A DNA stretch of 37,122 bases from Mycobacterium sp. 852013-51886_SCH5428379 (GTDB taxonomy: Bacteria > Actinomycetota > Actinomycetes > Mycobacteriales > Mycobacteriaceae), in contig NZ_LZSU01000026.1 in NCBI RefSeq assembly GCF_001665575.1, positions 1-37,122 of the forward strand, in the 5' to 3' direction. Shown here piece by piece: positions 27,338 through 36,507 of this stretch; within the stretch, counting starts at the first letter, position 1; every line of letters starts with the position of its first letter. The translations under genes were made by a program, and so were the position numbers. The notes beneath the pieces were generated by a model that was not told the DNA's origin, made no database searches, and saw only the letters and a list, made by a program, of their open reading frames with translations.

Positions 27338-30300
27338 ATGACCGTCACCAGCGCGCCGCGGACACAGGCGTCGTCCCGCTATTCCTGGGTCCCGGCGGCC
27401 GCGGGCTGGGCGGTCGGCATCATCGCCACCCTGTCGCTGTTGGCGAGCGTGTCGCCCCTGGTGCGTGCGGTGATCAGGAAACCGCGCGAGTTCGTCAACG
27501 ACTACATCTTCAACTTCCCCGACACGAGCTTCGCGTGGGCGTTCGTGCTCGCGTTGCTGGCCGCGGCCCTCGCTGCCCGCAAACGCGTCGCCTGGTGGGT
27601 GCTGCTGCTCTACATGATCGCCGCCACGCTGGTGAACATCATCGATCTGCTCAGCGGCGACGAGTCGGTGGTCGAGGAGATCGGCGAGGTCATCGGCCTG
27701 GGCGTGCACGTCGCCGCCATCGCTTTCCTGCTGCTCGCGCGCCCGCAGTTCTGGGCCAGGGTCCGCCGCGGTGCCCTGATCAAGGCCGCGGGTGTGCTGG
27801 CCGCCGGGATGGCGATCGGCATCCTGGTCGGCTGGGGGCTGCTGGAACTGTTCCCCGGCACGTTGGAGAGCGACTACCGGCTCGGCTACGCCGCCAACCG
27901 GGTGCTGGCGTTCGCCGGGGTCGATTCCGAACTGTTCGACGGCCAGCACCCGCACGTGCTCATCAATGCCCTGCTCGGGCTGTTCGGTGCGCTGGCGCTG
28001 ATGGTGGCCGCCGTCGTGCTGTTCCAGTCGCAGCGCTCCGAGAACGCCCTCACCGGCGAAGACGAGTCGGCGATCCGCGGCCTGCTCGAACTGTTCGGCA
28101 AGAACGACTCCCTGGGCTACTTCGCGACCCGCCGGGACAAGTCGGTGGTGTTCGCGCCGAGCGGGCGCGCAGCGGTCACCTACCGCGTCGAGGTCGGCGT
28201 GTGTCTGGCCAGTGGTGACCCGGTCGGCGATCCGAAATCCTGGCCCCAGGCGATCGAGGCATGGCTGGGCCTGTGCGAGACCTACGGCTGGGCTCCCGGT
28301 GTGATGGGCGCCAGCACGGCAGGCGCCGAGGCGTTCCGGGCGGCCGGCCTGAACGCGATCCAACTCGGCGACGAGGCGATCCTGCATCCCGATCGCTTCC
28401 GGCTGTCCGGACCGGACATGCGGGCGGTGCGCCAGGCCGTCACCCGGGCGCGGCGCGCCGGCGCCACCGTGCGCATCCGGCGGCACCGCGAGATCGACGC
28501 CGACGAGATGGCGAAGGTGGTCGCCCGCGCGGACGCGTGGCGGGACACCGAGACCGAACGCGGGTTCTCGATGGCGCTGGGCAGGCTGGGCGATCCGGCT
28601 GACGGCGACTGCCTGCTCGTGGAGGCGGTTCAGGGCGACGGCACCGTCGTCGCGATGCTCTCGCTCGTGCCGTGGGGCGGTAACGGCGTCTCGCTGGATC
28701 TGATGCGCCGGTCGCCGCAGTCGCCCAACGGCACCATCGAGTTGATGGTCAGCGAGTTGTGCCTGCAGGCCGAAGGCGTCGGTGTCACGCGGATCTCGTT
28801 GAACTTCGCGATGTTCCGGTCGGCGTTCGAACAGGGCGCGCAACTGGGCGCGGGTCCGGTCGCCCGGCTGTGGCGCTGGCTGCTGGTGTTCTTCTCGCGG
28901 TGGTGGCAGCTCGAGACGCTGTACCGCTCGAACATGAAATACCAGCCCGAATGGGTGCCCCGGTACGCCTGCTACGAGGACGCGCGGCTGGTCCCCCGGG
29001 TCGGCGTCGCCTCGGTGATCGCCGAGGGGTTCCTGGTGCTGCCGTTCTCCCGGCGCAACAAGCAGCACACCGGCCATCACACGGCGGCGCCGGAGAGTTT
29101 CATCGCCAGCGGTCTGCTGCACGCCGATGGCAGTACGCCGGACGTCTCGAGTCTGCAGGGCGAGACCGGGGGCGCCGAACGCAGCCGGCTACCCGAACAG
29201 GTCCGGGTCCGGATGGCGAAGCTGAAGACGCTGCAGGACAGCGGAATCGATGCCTACCCGGTGGGCACGCCGCCCACCCACACGGTCGCCACTGCGCTCG
29301 ACGCGGCCGACGACGTCGAACTGTCCGTCGCGGGCCGGGTACTCCGGCTGCGCGACTACGGCGGGGTGATGTTCGCCCAGCTGCGCGACTGGTCCGGTGA
29401 GATGCAGCTGTTGCTGGACAACTCGGCCCTCGAGGACGGGACGACCGCGGAGTTCACCGCAGCCATCGACCTCGGTGATCTCATCGAGGCGACCGGCACC
29501 ATGGGCTACAGCCGCAAGGGCACGCGATCGCTGCTCGTACGGCGGTGGCGGCTGACCGGGAAGTGCCTGCGGCCGCTACCGGACAAGTGGAAGGGGCTGT
29601 CCGACCAGGAGGCTCGGGTGCGGGCGCGCTACGTCGATCTCGCCGTCAACACCGAGGCCCGCGATCTGGTCAAGGCTCGCAGCGGGGTGCTGCACGCGAT
29701 CCGGGACACGTTGTACACCAAGGGTTTCCTCGAGGTCGAGACCCCCATCCTCCAGCAGATCCACGGCGGCGCGAACGCGCGGCCGTTCCTCACCCACATC
29801 AACGCCTACGACCTCGACCTGTATCTGCGCATCGCTCCGGAGCTCTACCTCAAGCGGCTGTGCGTGGGCGGTGTGGAGCGGGTCTTCGAACTCGGCCGAG
29901 CCTTCCGCAACGAGGGCGTCGACTTCTCGCACAATCCCGAGTTCACCCTGCTCGAGGCCTATCAGGCGCACGCCGACTACAACGTGTGGATCGACGGCTG
30001 CCGCGAGCTGATCCAGAACGCGGCGCTGGCCGCCAACGGTGAGCACGTGTTCCTCCGGCCGAACGATCGCGGCGTGCTCGAACCGGTGGACATCTCCGGC
30101 AAGTGGACCGTCAAGACCGTGCACGATGCGGTGTCCGAGGCGCTCGGCGAACACATCGACGCGGCCACCGAGTTGCCGGTGTTGCGCAAGCTCGCCGACG
30201 CCGCGGGCATTCCGTACCTGACCCACTGGGACGCGGGGGCGGTGGTGCTGGAGATGTACGAGCATCTGGTCGAGGACCGTACCGAGCGGCCGACGTTCTA

Positions 30301-30643
30301 CAAGGACTTCCCCACCTCGGTGTCGCCCCTGACCCGTCCGCATCGGAGTATCCCCGGTGTCGCCGAGCGGTGGGACCTGGTGGCGTGGGGGGTCGAACTC
30401 GGTACCGCTTACAGCGAATTGACCGATCCGGTCGAGCAGCGCAAGCGGCTCGAGGAGCAGTCGCTGCTGGCCTCAGGCGGCGATCCGGAGGCGATGGAAC
30501 TCGACGAGGATTTCCTGCAGGCGATGGAGTACGCCATGCCGCCGACCGGCGGACTCGGCATGGGTGTGGATCGGGTGGTCATGCTGATCACCGGTCGCAG
30601 CATCCGCGAGACGCTGCCCTTCCCGCTGGCCAAACCGCGCTGA
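27338..30643 (+). CDS. lysX: LysX: lysyl-phosphatidylglycerol synthase fused to lysyl-tRNA synthetase
   Basis: This 1101-aa fusion makes Lys-tRNA and transfers lysine to phosphatidylglycerol, giving a positively charged lipid that protects against cationic peptides. About six membrane segments occupy residues 25-235 (for example [16 protein letters not shown] and [15 protein letters not shown]). A cytosolic MprF-type GNAT-like DUF2156 domain follows to about 590. From about 615 comes the class II lysyl-tRNA synthetase with an OB fold ([15 protein letters not shown]), motif 2 ([19 protein letters not shown]) and motif 3 ([13 protein letters not shown]). The M. tuberculosis LysX is organised the same way. 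It is convergent with the 362-aa gene, 12 bases apart. Confidence 0.96.
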   Translation: MTVTSAPRTQASSRYSWVPAAAGWAVGIIATLSLLASVSPLVRAVIRKPREFVNDYIFNFPDTSFAWAFVLALLAAALAARKRVAWWVLLLYMIAATLVNIIDLLSGDESVVEEIGEVIGLGVHVAAIAFLLLARPQFWARVRRGALIKAAGVLAAGMAIGILVGWGLLELFPGTLESDYRLGYAANRVLAFAGVDSELFDGQHPHVLINALLGLFGALALMVAAVVLFQSQRSENALTGEDESAIRGLLELFGKNDSLGYFATRRDKSVVFAPSGRAAVTYRVEVGVCLASGDPVGDPKSWPQAIEAWLGLCETYGWAPGVMGASTAGAEAFRAAGLNAIQLGDEAILHPDRFRLSGPDMRAVRQAVTRARRAGATVRIRRHREIDADEMAKVVARADAWRDTETERGFSMALGRLGDPADGDCLLVEAVQGDGTVVAMLSLVPWGGNGVSLDLMRRSPQSPNGTIELMVSELCLQAEGVGVTRISLNFAMFRSAFEQGAQLGAGPVARLWRWLLVFFSRWWQLETLYRSNMKYQPEWVPRYACYEDARLVPRVGVASVIAEGFLVLPFSRRNKQHTGHHTAAPESFIASGLLHADGSTPDVSSLQGETGGAERSRLPEQVRVRMAKLKTLQDSGIDAYPVGTPPTHTVATALDAADDVELSVAGRVLRLRDYGGVMFAQLRDWSGEMQLLLDNSALEDGTTAEFTAAIDLGDLIEATGTMGYSRKGTRSLLVRRWRLTGKCLRPLPDKWKGLSDQEARVRARYVDLAVNTEARDLVKARSGVLHAIRDTLYTKGFLEVETPILQQIHGGANARPFLTHINAYDLDLYLRIAPELYLKRLCVGGVERVFELGRAFRNEGVDFSHNPEFTLLEAYQAHADYNVWIDGCRELIQNAALAANGEHVFLRPNDRGVLEPVDISGKWTVKTVHDAVSEALGEHIDAATELPVLRKLADAAGIPYLTHWDAGAVVLEMYEHLVEDRTERPTFYKDFPTSVSPLTRPHRSIPGVAERWDLVAWGVELGTAYSELTDPVEQRKRLEEQSLLASGGDPEAMELDEDFLQAMEYAMPPTGGLGMGVDRVVMLITGRSIRETLPFPLAKPR

Positions 30644-30655
30644 ATCGCCGGCTTA

Positions 30656-31744
30656 TCAGTAGTCCGATTCGGCGGCCAGGATCTCGGTGAGATAGGCGTC
30701 GGCGCCGGGGTCGACCAGCCGCGCCCGGGCGAAGCGGCGGACCCGCTCCCGGTCGGCCGGCGTCTCCCCCGACGCTGCGCCGACGGTCACCGTCGTCACC
30801 GTCCAGTCCTGGTTCCAGGCCGCCGCCTCCGACAGCGGACCACCCGACCCGTCGGCAAGCGGGACGGTGGCCCGTCCCGCGTCGTCGAGAACCCCCGCAG
30901 CCGAGACGTTTCCGACCGTGACACGCACCGGCAGTCCCGCGGCGGACCCGCTACCGAGCAGCGCCGCGCGCACCCGGGCGACAGCGGCGCCGTCGACGAT
31001 GTGCACACTCCATGCCAGGCTGCGCTCGGCCGCATCGAAAACCCCCGGCGGCACGGCGCCCCATGCGATCGCCCCGGCCCCGGTCGCGATCGCACCCTCC
31101 GGTGCACCGCTGCGGTCACCGGCTACGAGGGCGTAGTCGTCGCGCCGCTGCGGTTCCGCGACCGCCGACTCGGGTACGCCGATGCCCAGATCATCGGCCA
31201 GATCGGCGCACCGGCGGGCCAACTCCACCAGCCGCGGATCGCCGAGGCGGGCCCGGAACTCCAGTTCGTCGAGGTGCGGTCCGAGCAGGCCCGCAGCGTC
31301 GGAGTCGATCGTGTCGTCGGTGAAGTAGTCATCGGCCGCGGCGGTCAGCAGCGCCAGTTCCGCGTCGAGGACCGCGCGGTCCAGACCGGCGGTGCCGTCG
31401 ATGCGGCTCTCCGGCCACCAGCGACGCAGCCAGTGGCCCAGCCCGAGTCGTCGCAGCGGCGCCACCGCGGTCGCGGCGACCTGCACGCCCGCGACGTCGA
31501 CCGGCACACCGTCCGCGGCAGGACCGTCCAGCGCCGCCGCGAGCGCGACGTGACCGGCCTCGCCGACCACCCGCCACAGCCAGTCCGCCCGGGACACGTC
31601 GGTGAACGTGACGTGCACCGGGTCGGCCGGGCTGTCCACCGTCCACGTCAGCACCGCTCCGCTCACCTCGAGCACCGCGACCAACGGCGTGGCCGCGGGT
31701 TGCGGTCCCGTACTCCACAGGCCTCGATCGGCAACCAGCTTCAC
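30656..31744 (-). CDS. unrecognised 362-aa protein, last gene of the CHAT/TPR locus
   Basis: I do not recognise this protein. It has no signal peptide or membrane segment. The N-terminal 100 residues look beta-rich (LVAVLEVSGAVLTWTVDSP), the middle is helical and acidic (ADDYFTDDTIDSDAAGLLG), and residues about 240-330 again look like a beta-sandwich (GLPVRVTVGNVSAAGVLDD, WNQDWTVTTVTVG). No catalytic motif is visible. The start GTG at 31744 overlaps the stop of the 427-aa gene as GTGA, so the two are coupled and probably work together. Possible roles as partner or substrate of the nearby CHAT protease are inference. Confidence 0.75.
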   Translation of the reverse strand: MKLVADRGLWSTGPQPAATPLVAVLEVSGAVLTWTVDSPADPVHVTFTDVSRADWLWRVVGEAGHVALAAALDGPAADGVPVDVAGVQVAATAVAPLRRLGLGHWLRRWWPESRIDGTAGLDRAVLDAELALLTAAADDYFTDDTIDSDAAGLLGPHLDELEFRARLGDPRLVELARRCADLADDLGIGVPESAVAEPQRRDDYALVAGDRSGAPEGAIATGAGAIAWGAVPPGVFDAAERSLAWSVHIVDGAAVARVRAALLGSGSAAGLPVRVTVGNVSAAGVLDDAGRATVPLADGSGGPLSEAAAWNQDWTVTTVTVGAASGETPADRERVRRFARARLVDPGADAYLTEILAAESDY

Positions 31745-33024
31745 GCGGCCACCCGCACTTCCAGCATCGCCTTGATGCGCTGGCGGTGATCCAGGCTCAC
31801 CGACCGCGCGACCCCCTCGAGCAACGCGCGCACATCGTCGACGTCGCCACATGGTTCCTGCCACACATCCCGGCCGTGGAGCCGCGCCCACAGCCGGTTC
31901 AGGTACGGGCGGCAGAAGGCGGACAGATCCTCGACCACCTGCAGCTGGCGTGGATGCAGCGGGCCGTCGTCCCCCAGGCAGCGACGGGCGTGGAGCACGT
32001 ACGCCTCCTTGCGGAGCCGGGCCTGGATCACCGCCGCCAGTTCGTAGGACGGCGTCACCGAATCATCCAGCGGTGCAAGCTGTTCGGCGACCTCGATACC
32101 GGCGATCAGCGCGGCCTGTTTGTCCTCGGCGAGCAAGCCCCACGGTGCGCAGGCGCGATCGATCTCCTCCGCGCACAGCAGCGGAATGTCCGGAAGCTCG
32201 TCGCGATCCAACGCCCGGCGCAACGTGGCGCGCACCCGGTCGAGCACCGCACGGTCCAGCGGCCGATCCCCGGGTGCCGGGCCGACCACCGTCGGGCAGC
32301 ATTGTGGCGCAACCGAACTCAACCCCACCTCAACGATCGACCACGGGAGGTCGGCGGAGGATCGACGGGCTCTGGCGCCGAGATTGTGCGGGGTGGCATC
32401 GGCGATGAGCGCGCTCCACACCCGTTGGCGGGCCGCGGCTGCGCGGTGGCTGTCGGCGGGTCCGAGCACCGTGGCGAGTCCGCTGAGGAACGGCCCCGTG
32501 ATGGCGCCGTCGTCGACGACGTCGGCCCAGCTGCGTGCGAGTTGCTCGGCCAGCGCGGCGACGACGCGCTCGTCCCCGGCGTGCCGGTGCAGCGCCTCGA
32601 TGGCGGTCCGGTCCCGGTCGCCGTGTACGTCCCGCAACACGGCAGCTGCGGTGGCGCCGTCGTCCGGACCGGGCGTACCGCGGGTGACAGCGAGTTCGAA
32701 GCAGACCGGGAAGTACAGCTCCTGGGCGTTACCGGTGGTGATCCGGGCCCGTCGCCGCTCGGCCTTGAGCACCTCGAACCAGCCTGCCGCCGCCTTCAAC
32801 CGCCCGCCCTGCCCGACGATGAGACCGTGCATCTCGGCCGCGATCTCGGCGGACACCACCGGCATCGAGTACTGCGGATTCGCCCGCAGCCGCAGGACCA
32901 GTGGATCGAGGATGCGTTTGACGGTGCGGCGCAACGGCTCGCCCTCCGCTCCGCTCAGCACCTCGACCCCGGGCCCGATCGCCCGCCACGCGGTGGCGAT
33001 CACGGCCCGGCGCGGTTGGTCCAC
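31741..33024 (-). CDS. unrecognised 427-aa helical protein of the CHAT/TPR locus
   Basis: The family is not recognised. The sequence is mostly helical and rich in Arg and Ala, without signal peptide, membrane span, Walker motif or metal site. Segments such as IAAEMHGLIVGQGGRLKAAA, QELYFPVCFELAVTRG and RQLQVVEDLSAFCRPYLNRL could anchor a family search. The start is uncertain: GTG at 33024 (VDQPRRAVIATAWR) is the first likely codon; the frame remains open upstream across the divergent small membrane-protein gene, but that part looks like a shadow. It overlaps the downstream 362-aa gene by GTGA. Confidence 0.72.
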   Translation of the reverse strand: MDQPRRAVIATAWRAIGPGVEVLSGAEGEPLRRTVKRILDPLVLRLRANPQYSMPVVSAEIAAEMHGLIVGQGGRLKAAAGWFEVLKAERRRARITTGNAQELYFPVCFELAVTRGTPGPDDGATAAAVLRDVHGDRDRTAIEALHRHAGDERVVAALAEQLARSWADVVDDGAITGPFLSGLATVLGPADSHRAAAARQRVWSALIADATPHNLGARARRSSADLPWSIVEVGLSSVAPQCCPTVVGPAPGDRPLDRAVLDRVRATLRRALDRDELPDIPLLCAEEIDRACAPWGLLAEDKQAALIAGIEVAEQLAPLDDSVTPSYELAAVIQARLRKEAYVLHARRCLGDDGPLHPRQLQVVEDLSAFCRPYLNRLWARLHGRDVWQEPCGDVDDVRALLEGVARSVSLDHRQRIKAMLEVRVAA

Positions 33025-33081
33025 GATGTCGACAATAGAAGTTGGGTTCGGTAGCCGTGGCCCTGTCGGAATCTCATTCTC

Positions 33082-33480
33082 ATGTCCACCACGTTCCTGA
33101 TCCCCCTGGTCGGGATGCTCTGCATGGCCGTCGCCGCGCTGCTGCTGTCCCCTGATCCCTGTCGTGCACGCGTCGCGGATCGGCCCGAGGAGGCCGAACG
33201 GCTGGTGCCCCGGGACGAACTCGACACGATCAGAATGCAATTCGTGCGAACGCACGGGGTGATCACCGCCGTGCGGACAGTCGGTGAACGCGGTGCCGAC
33301 TACCGCGAGATCGAACTCGACCTGATGGTCACCCGCCGCGGCGGCGGCCGGTTCCCCGCCCGGGACACCGCATTGATCCCCGCGGATGCGCTCGAGTACC
33401 TCAGCCCCGGCAGCGTCGTGGTCGCGTACTACCGGTCCGATGACGAGTCCTCGGTGGCGGTCTGCGTGCCGCCCTGCTGA
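33082..33480 (+). CDS. small membrane-anchored protein of unknown function
   Basis: The 132-aa protein has one N-terminal membrane segment (TFLIPLVGMLCMAVAALLLS) and a C-terminal domain of alternating beta strands (HGVITAVRTVGERGADYREI, LSPGSVVVAYYRSDD) reminiscent of small DUF3592-like domains; that resemblance is by eye only. It is the only plus-strand gene in the 30.6-36.9 kb part, divergent from the 427-aa gene (57 bases) and convergent with the CHAT gene (5 bases). A TCGACA/TAGCCG pair at about 33028-33056 could be its promoter. Confidence 0.7.
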   Translation: MSTTFLIPLVGMLCMAVAALLLSPDPCRARVADRPEEAERLVPRDELDTIRMQFVRTHGVITAVRTVGERGADYREIELDLMVTRRGGGRFPARDTALIPADALEYLSPGSVVVAYYRSDDESSVAVCVPPC

Positions 33481-33485
33481 GCCGG

Positions 33486-34793
33486 TCATCGAGCACCGTC
33501 CACCGCAAAGGTGATCAACGCGGCCCAGTACAGCGGGTTGGCCGCCGTGTCGCCGTCGCGCCACCGCCGCATCTGGGCGCGCTGCCAGCGGTTCACGGCG
33601 CGGCCCGCGCCCACCCCCGAATGAGCCTGATCGACGGCGCACACCAGCTCGGCCATCGGATCGGTCGCGGCCGCGGTGAACCGCCGGTATCCGGCAGTGG
33701 TGGGCAGCGACCACAGCGTCGCGGTGACCGTCTGGGCGCCGCCGAGCACCAGGGCCGCCACGAGGCCGGTGGCCTCGTCGAAGCGGTAGTCAGCGCCGGA
33801 GACACACGCGATCAGCGCGACCCGCGGCGGGATCGGGAAGCCGGCGGCGATCAGGTCGGCCGCGGTGAGCGGCGCGGATTCGGCCAGGTGCAGTCCCGCC
33901 CGGTCGGCGCGGCCGTCGGGGTCGAAGCCGGCGTGGCCGGCGAACAGCAAGCGACTGGGCCCACGGGCCAGCTGCCGTCCCAGCCAGGTGCGGTCGGCGT
34001 CAATGCGGCGGAACAGCTCGACCGATGACGCCACCTCGGGCAGCACCGGACCCGAGCGCAGGACGTCACCGAAATGCGCACCGAGGATGGTCTGTTCGGA
34101 CGGCCGGCCGAGCACGGAGCCGAGCGGCGAGTCGGGCCGCTGCCCGGGCACCCGGGGGTCGAGCACGAGAAGCGGTGGGGCTGCCCTCCGGTCCTCCCAG
34201 CGGGCGGTGGCGCGCGGCGCGTGCGCGATGTTCGGCGGGACGGCCATCATCACGTCGGCCAGTTCGATCAGGCGGTGGCCGTCGGTGACGGCGGCGAGGT
34301 CGTCGATCTGCCAGGAGATCCGGGCGGCCTCGGGTCCGGTCCGCGTCATCGCCTCCGACCGCGCGCGGACGAGCTCCTCCAGATCCGGACGCGACGTGGG
34401 TAACACGAGCAACGTCCACGGCACGGCGGCCAGCCGGACGCTCGGCGAGACGAAAAGCGCTGCGCGTGGCGACGATACGCAGTCCAGGAGCAGTTGCCAG
34501 GCCGGCGCAGAGATCAGCAGGACCCCCAGGATGTAGGCCAGCCGCGCTTCGGCGTCCGGGGAGGCGAACGCGCTGCGGGTGAGTGCGCGTTCCAGCGCGG
34601 CGGCCTGGTCCTCGTCCCCATGTGGTTCGGGCAGGGCGCCGGTGAGCTCCTCGAGGGCGGCGAGCACGAGTGGCACCTCGACGACCCAGGTGACCGTCCT
34701 GGCCGGCTCCCCCACGATGCGCAGGCTGGCGTAGGTGGCGATACCCACGTCGGCGAATCGCAGCACGAGAGTCCGGTCCGGTGGTGCGGTCAT
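33486..34793 (-). CDS. CHAT-domain caspase-like protease
   Basis: The 435-aa protein has a C-terminal CHAT (caspase HetF associated with TPRs) peptidase domain. The catalytic His lies in LLFAGHAGFDP (H287) and the catalytic Cys in ALIACVSGADY (C330); ATGLVAALVLGGAQTVTATLW and the closing PLYWAALITFAVDG are also typical. RLAAVPWTLLVLP near residue 125 is the usual block before the domain. CHAT proteases act in stress and defence pathways, including the type III-E CRISPR-associated TPR-CHAT. Here the TPR part is a separate gene whose stop overlaps ATG 34793 as ATGA; ATG 34799 is an alternative start. No transmembrane segment is seen. Confidence 0.9.
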   Translation of the reverse strand: MTAPPDRTLVLRFADVGIATYASLRIVGEPARTVTWVVEVPLVLAALEELTGALPEPHGDEDQAAALERALTRSAFASPDAEARLAYILGVLLISAPAWQLLLDCVSSPRAALFVSPSVRLAAVPWTLLVLPTSRPDLEELVRARSEAMTRTGPEAARISWQIDDLAAVTDGHRLIELADVMMAVPPNIAHAPRATARWEDRRAAPPLLVLDPRVPGQRPDSPLGSVLGRPSEQTILGAHFGDVLRSGPVLPEVASSVELFRRIDADRTWLGRQLARGPSRLLFAGHAGFDPDGRADRAGLHLAESAPLTAADLIAAGFPIPPRVALIACVSGADYRFDEATGLVAALVLGGAQTVTATLWSLPTTAGYRRFTAAATDPMAELVCAVDQAHSGVGAGRAVNRWQRAQMRRWRDGDTAANPLYWAALITFAVDGAR

Positions 34794-36451
34794 GGCCATG
34801 TCGACCAGGCCGGCTCGTTCGCGGCCACCTCACGGCCGTAGCGCTGCGCCGCCAACGTCCGGTAGTGGTCGAGGATCGGCGCGCCCGCCGGGTCCATCAC
34901 GAGCGGCGGTAGCGGCGCCAATCGGGTGAGCGACGGAGACCCCGGGGCGGCGCCGGATCCGCCCGCCACCTCCGCCAACTGGACCGCCAACTCGTCGACC
35001 TCGTGGAGTGGAACCGAGGTGGTGGCGAGGTCGGGCATTCCCGATCCGCCCAGCTCCGGCGTGGCCGTGAATGCGCCACGCGCACTGTGGTATTCGATCA
35101 GCTCGGCGACCAGCGCCGTGTTCTCCCACTCCCACGCGACCGCGAACGCGCCCGCGAGCAGCGGCGCAGACACCGCGGCGGCCCAGCGCATCCGGGCCTG
35201 TGCGTCCGGAATCGCGTAGCGCACCGAGTCGACCGCCAGCGCCGCGGGGATCATCAGCTCGGCGGCCTGCTCGAGCTTCCTCCTCGCGCTGCGTTCGTTC
35301 TCCTCGGCCGGAGTGCCCCTGATGACGCCGAGCGACGCCACGTGTTTCTCCTCGACGTCTTCGAGGGTGTCGTCGGGATCGCCTGCGGCGTCGAATCCGA
35401 GGTCGGCCAGCGCGTCGGCACGCCACACCGTGCCGAGGTGGTCGTCGAGGCGGGCGTACTGCAGCCAGTTGCTGCGCGGCGACGCGTCGAGTTGCTCGCG
35501 GGCCTGGGCGATGAGTTCGGTGGCCTCGGCGTAGCGCCCCCAGAAGATCAGAATCCAGCTGCGCTGCAGCAGTATCCGATGCAGCCGCAGCGGCTTGCCC
35601 AGCTGTCGGAAGGATGCTTCGGCGTGCGCCCAGTGTTCGTCTGCGACTGCCAGCTCGCCGATGGCCATCCGGGTGAACCCGAGATAGAGGTGGCAGCGGG
35701 CGGTGTCGTCGGCGCGGCCGTGCGCATCGAGGACGGGCAGTGCCTCGGCGGCGAGCCGCTCGGTGGCCTCGTGGTCTCCCGCCGTCCAGGCGGCCGCGGC
35801 CCGCTCGAGGGCGGCCCGTGCGGTGGCGATGTTCCAGCCGCGGACGTGTGCCCGCGCCCCTGCTCGGCGCAGCCACGGCTCGGCCTCGGGCAGCAGACCG
35901 GTCTCGACGCAGAATCTGCCGTATCCCAGGGCTCCGGTGACGAGCAGGAAGTCAGTTTCGGTGGTGTCGGCGCCGCCGGCGTGGATCTGGCTCACCACCT
36001 GTTCCCAGAGGGGCACGGAGCGGACGTGCAGATCGTCGTCGCACAGCGCGCCGGCGCACAGGATGCGGGCGTGCGTCACCAGCCGGGTGTGGTCGGGATC
36101 GTGGTCGGGATCGTGGTCGTCGCCGGCCAGTGCCGCCAGCTCCGCCGCGGCGTGTTCGTGGTCGCCGCGGGCGGCGGCGAGTCCGATGTCCAGGAGCCGT
36201 GCGCGCGGGCGGTAGCGGCGAACGAGATCGGGCGGCGCCCCCGCCAATAGCGCTTCGAGGCGCCGGATACATTCGGCGACAGCGTCGTTCGCGCCGCGGG
36301 CGAGATGGACGTCGCCGAGCTGGGCCGTGATCTCGAGCGTCTCGCGGTCGTCGGCCGGTGTCAGCGACAGCAGCAGATCCCTGGCCGCCTCGTCGTCACC
36401 GGCGAGCACCAGGTGGCGGGCACGGGTGAGGTCGCCGTCGATGGCCACCAC
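34790..36451 (-). CDS. TPR-repeat protein paired with the CHAT protease
   Basis: The 553-aa protein consists of about seven TPR-like helical hairpins from the N terminus to about residue 330. Examples are ARHLVLAGDDEAARDLLLSL, YLGFTRMAIGELAVADEHW and LIFWGRYAEATELIAQARE. A helical C-terminal part with a Pro/Gly-rich stretch (AGGSGAAPGSPSLTRLAPLP) follows. It has no signal peptide. TPR arrays bind proteins or peptides, and in many CHAT proteins they lie in the same chain, so this is probably the regulatory half of a split TPR-CHAT protease. A short Asp/His repeat (DHDPDHDPDH) is encoded by a 12-bp tandem repeat. The start GTG 36451 (or 36448) has no clear Shine-Dalgarno site. Confidence 0.85.
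   Translation of the reverse strand: MVAIDGDLTRARHLVLAGDDEAARDLLLSLTPADDRETLEITAQLGDVHLARGANDAVAECIRRLEALLAGAPPDLVRRYRPRARLLDIGLAAARGDHEHAAAELAALAGDDHDPDHDPDHTRLVTHARILCAGALCDDDLHVRSVPLWEQVVSQIHAGGADTTETDFLLVTGALGYGRFCVETGLLPEAEPWLRRAGARAHVRGWNIATARAALERAAAAWTAGDHEATERLAAEALPVLDAHGRADDTARCHLYLGFTRMAIGELAVADEHWAHAEASFRQLGKPLRLHRILLQRSWILIFWGRYAEATELIAQAREQLDASPRSNWLQYARLDDHLGTVWRADALADLGFDAAGDPDDTLEDVEEKHVASLGVIRGTPAEENERSARRKLEQAAELMIPAALAVDSVRYAIPDAQARMRWAAAVSAPLLAGAFAVAWEWENTALVAELIEYHSARGAFTATPELGGSGMPDLATTSVPLHEVDELAVQLAEVAGGSGAAPGSPSLTRLAPLPPLVMDPAGAPILDHYRTLAAQRYGREVAANEPAWSTWP
36089..36121 (-). repeat. in-frame 12-bp tandem repeat in the TPR gene
   Basis: The plus-strand unit GTGGTCGGGATC occurs at 36089-36100 and 36101-36112, followed by a partial third copy GTGGTCGTC. 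It encodes the acidic and His-rich run DHDPDHDPDH. Being a multiple of three, copy-number change would keep the frame. Confidence 0.8.
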
Positions 36452-36464
36452 GTCATCATAGGAA

Positions 36465-36493
36465 GCGGCGGGCGTGCCGGGCACGCCCGCCGC
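36465..36493 (-). terminator. strong hairpin terminator after the LpqH-family lipoprotein gene
   Basis: A perfect 13-bp stem GCGGCGGGCGTGC / GCACGCCCGCCGC with a 3-base loop begins 14 bases after the lipoprotein stop. No U-run follows on the minus strand (only TT), the form often seen in mycobacteria. It probably separates the lipoprotein transcript from the TPR/CHAT genes, whose GTG start lies only 13 bases further on. Confidence 0.7.
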
Positions 36494-36507
36494 ACATGCG
36501 AACTGGG

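Noticed and set aside
26966..29122. Minus-strand open frame of 718 codons opposite lysX and the DUF1844 gene.
   Set aside because: It is a shadow of lysX in high-GC DNA with a Gln/Arg/His-rich composition and no family signature.
33025..33714. N-terminal extension of the 427-aa protein up to 33714.
   Set aside because: It would run through the opposed membrane-protein gene and into the CHAT gene, with shadow-like composition.
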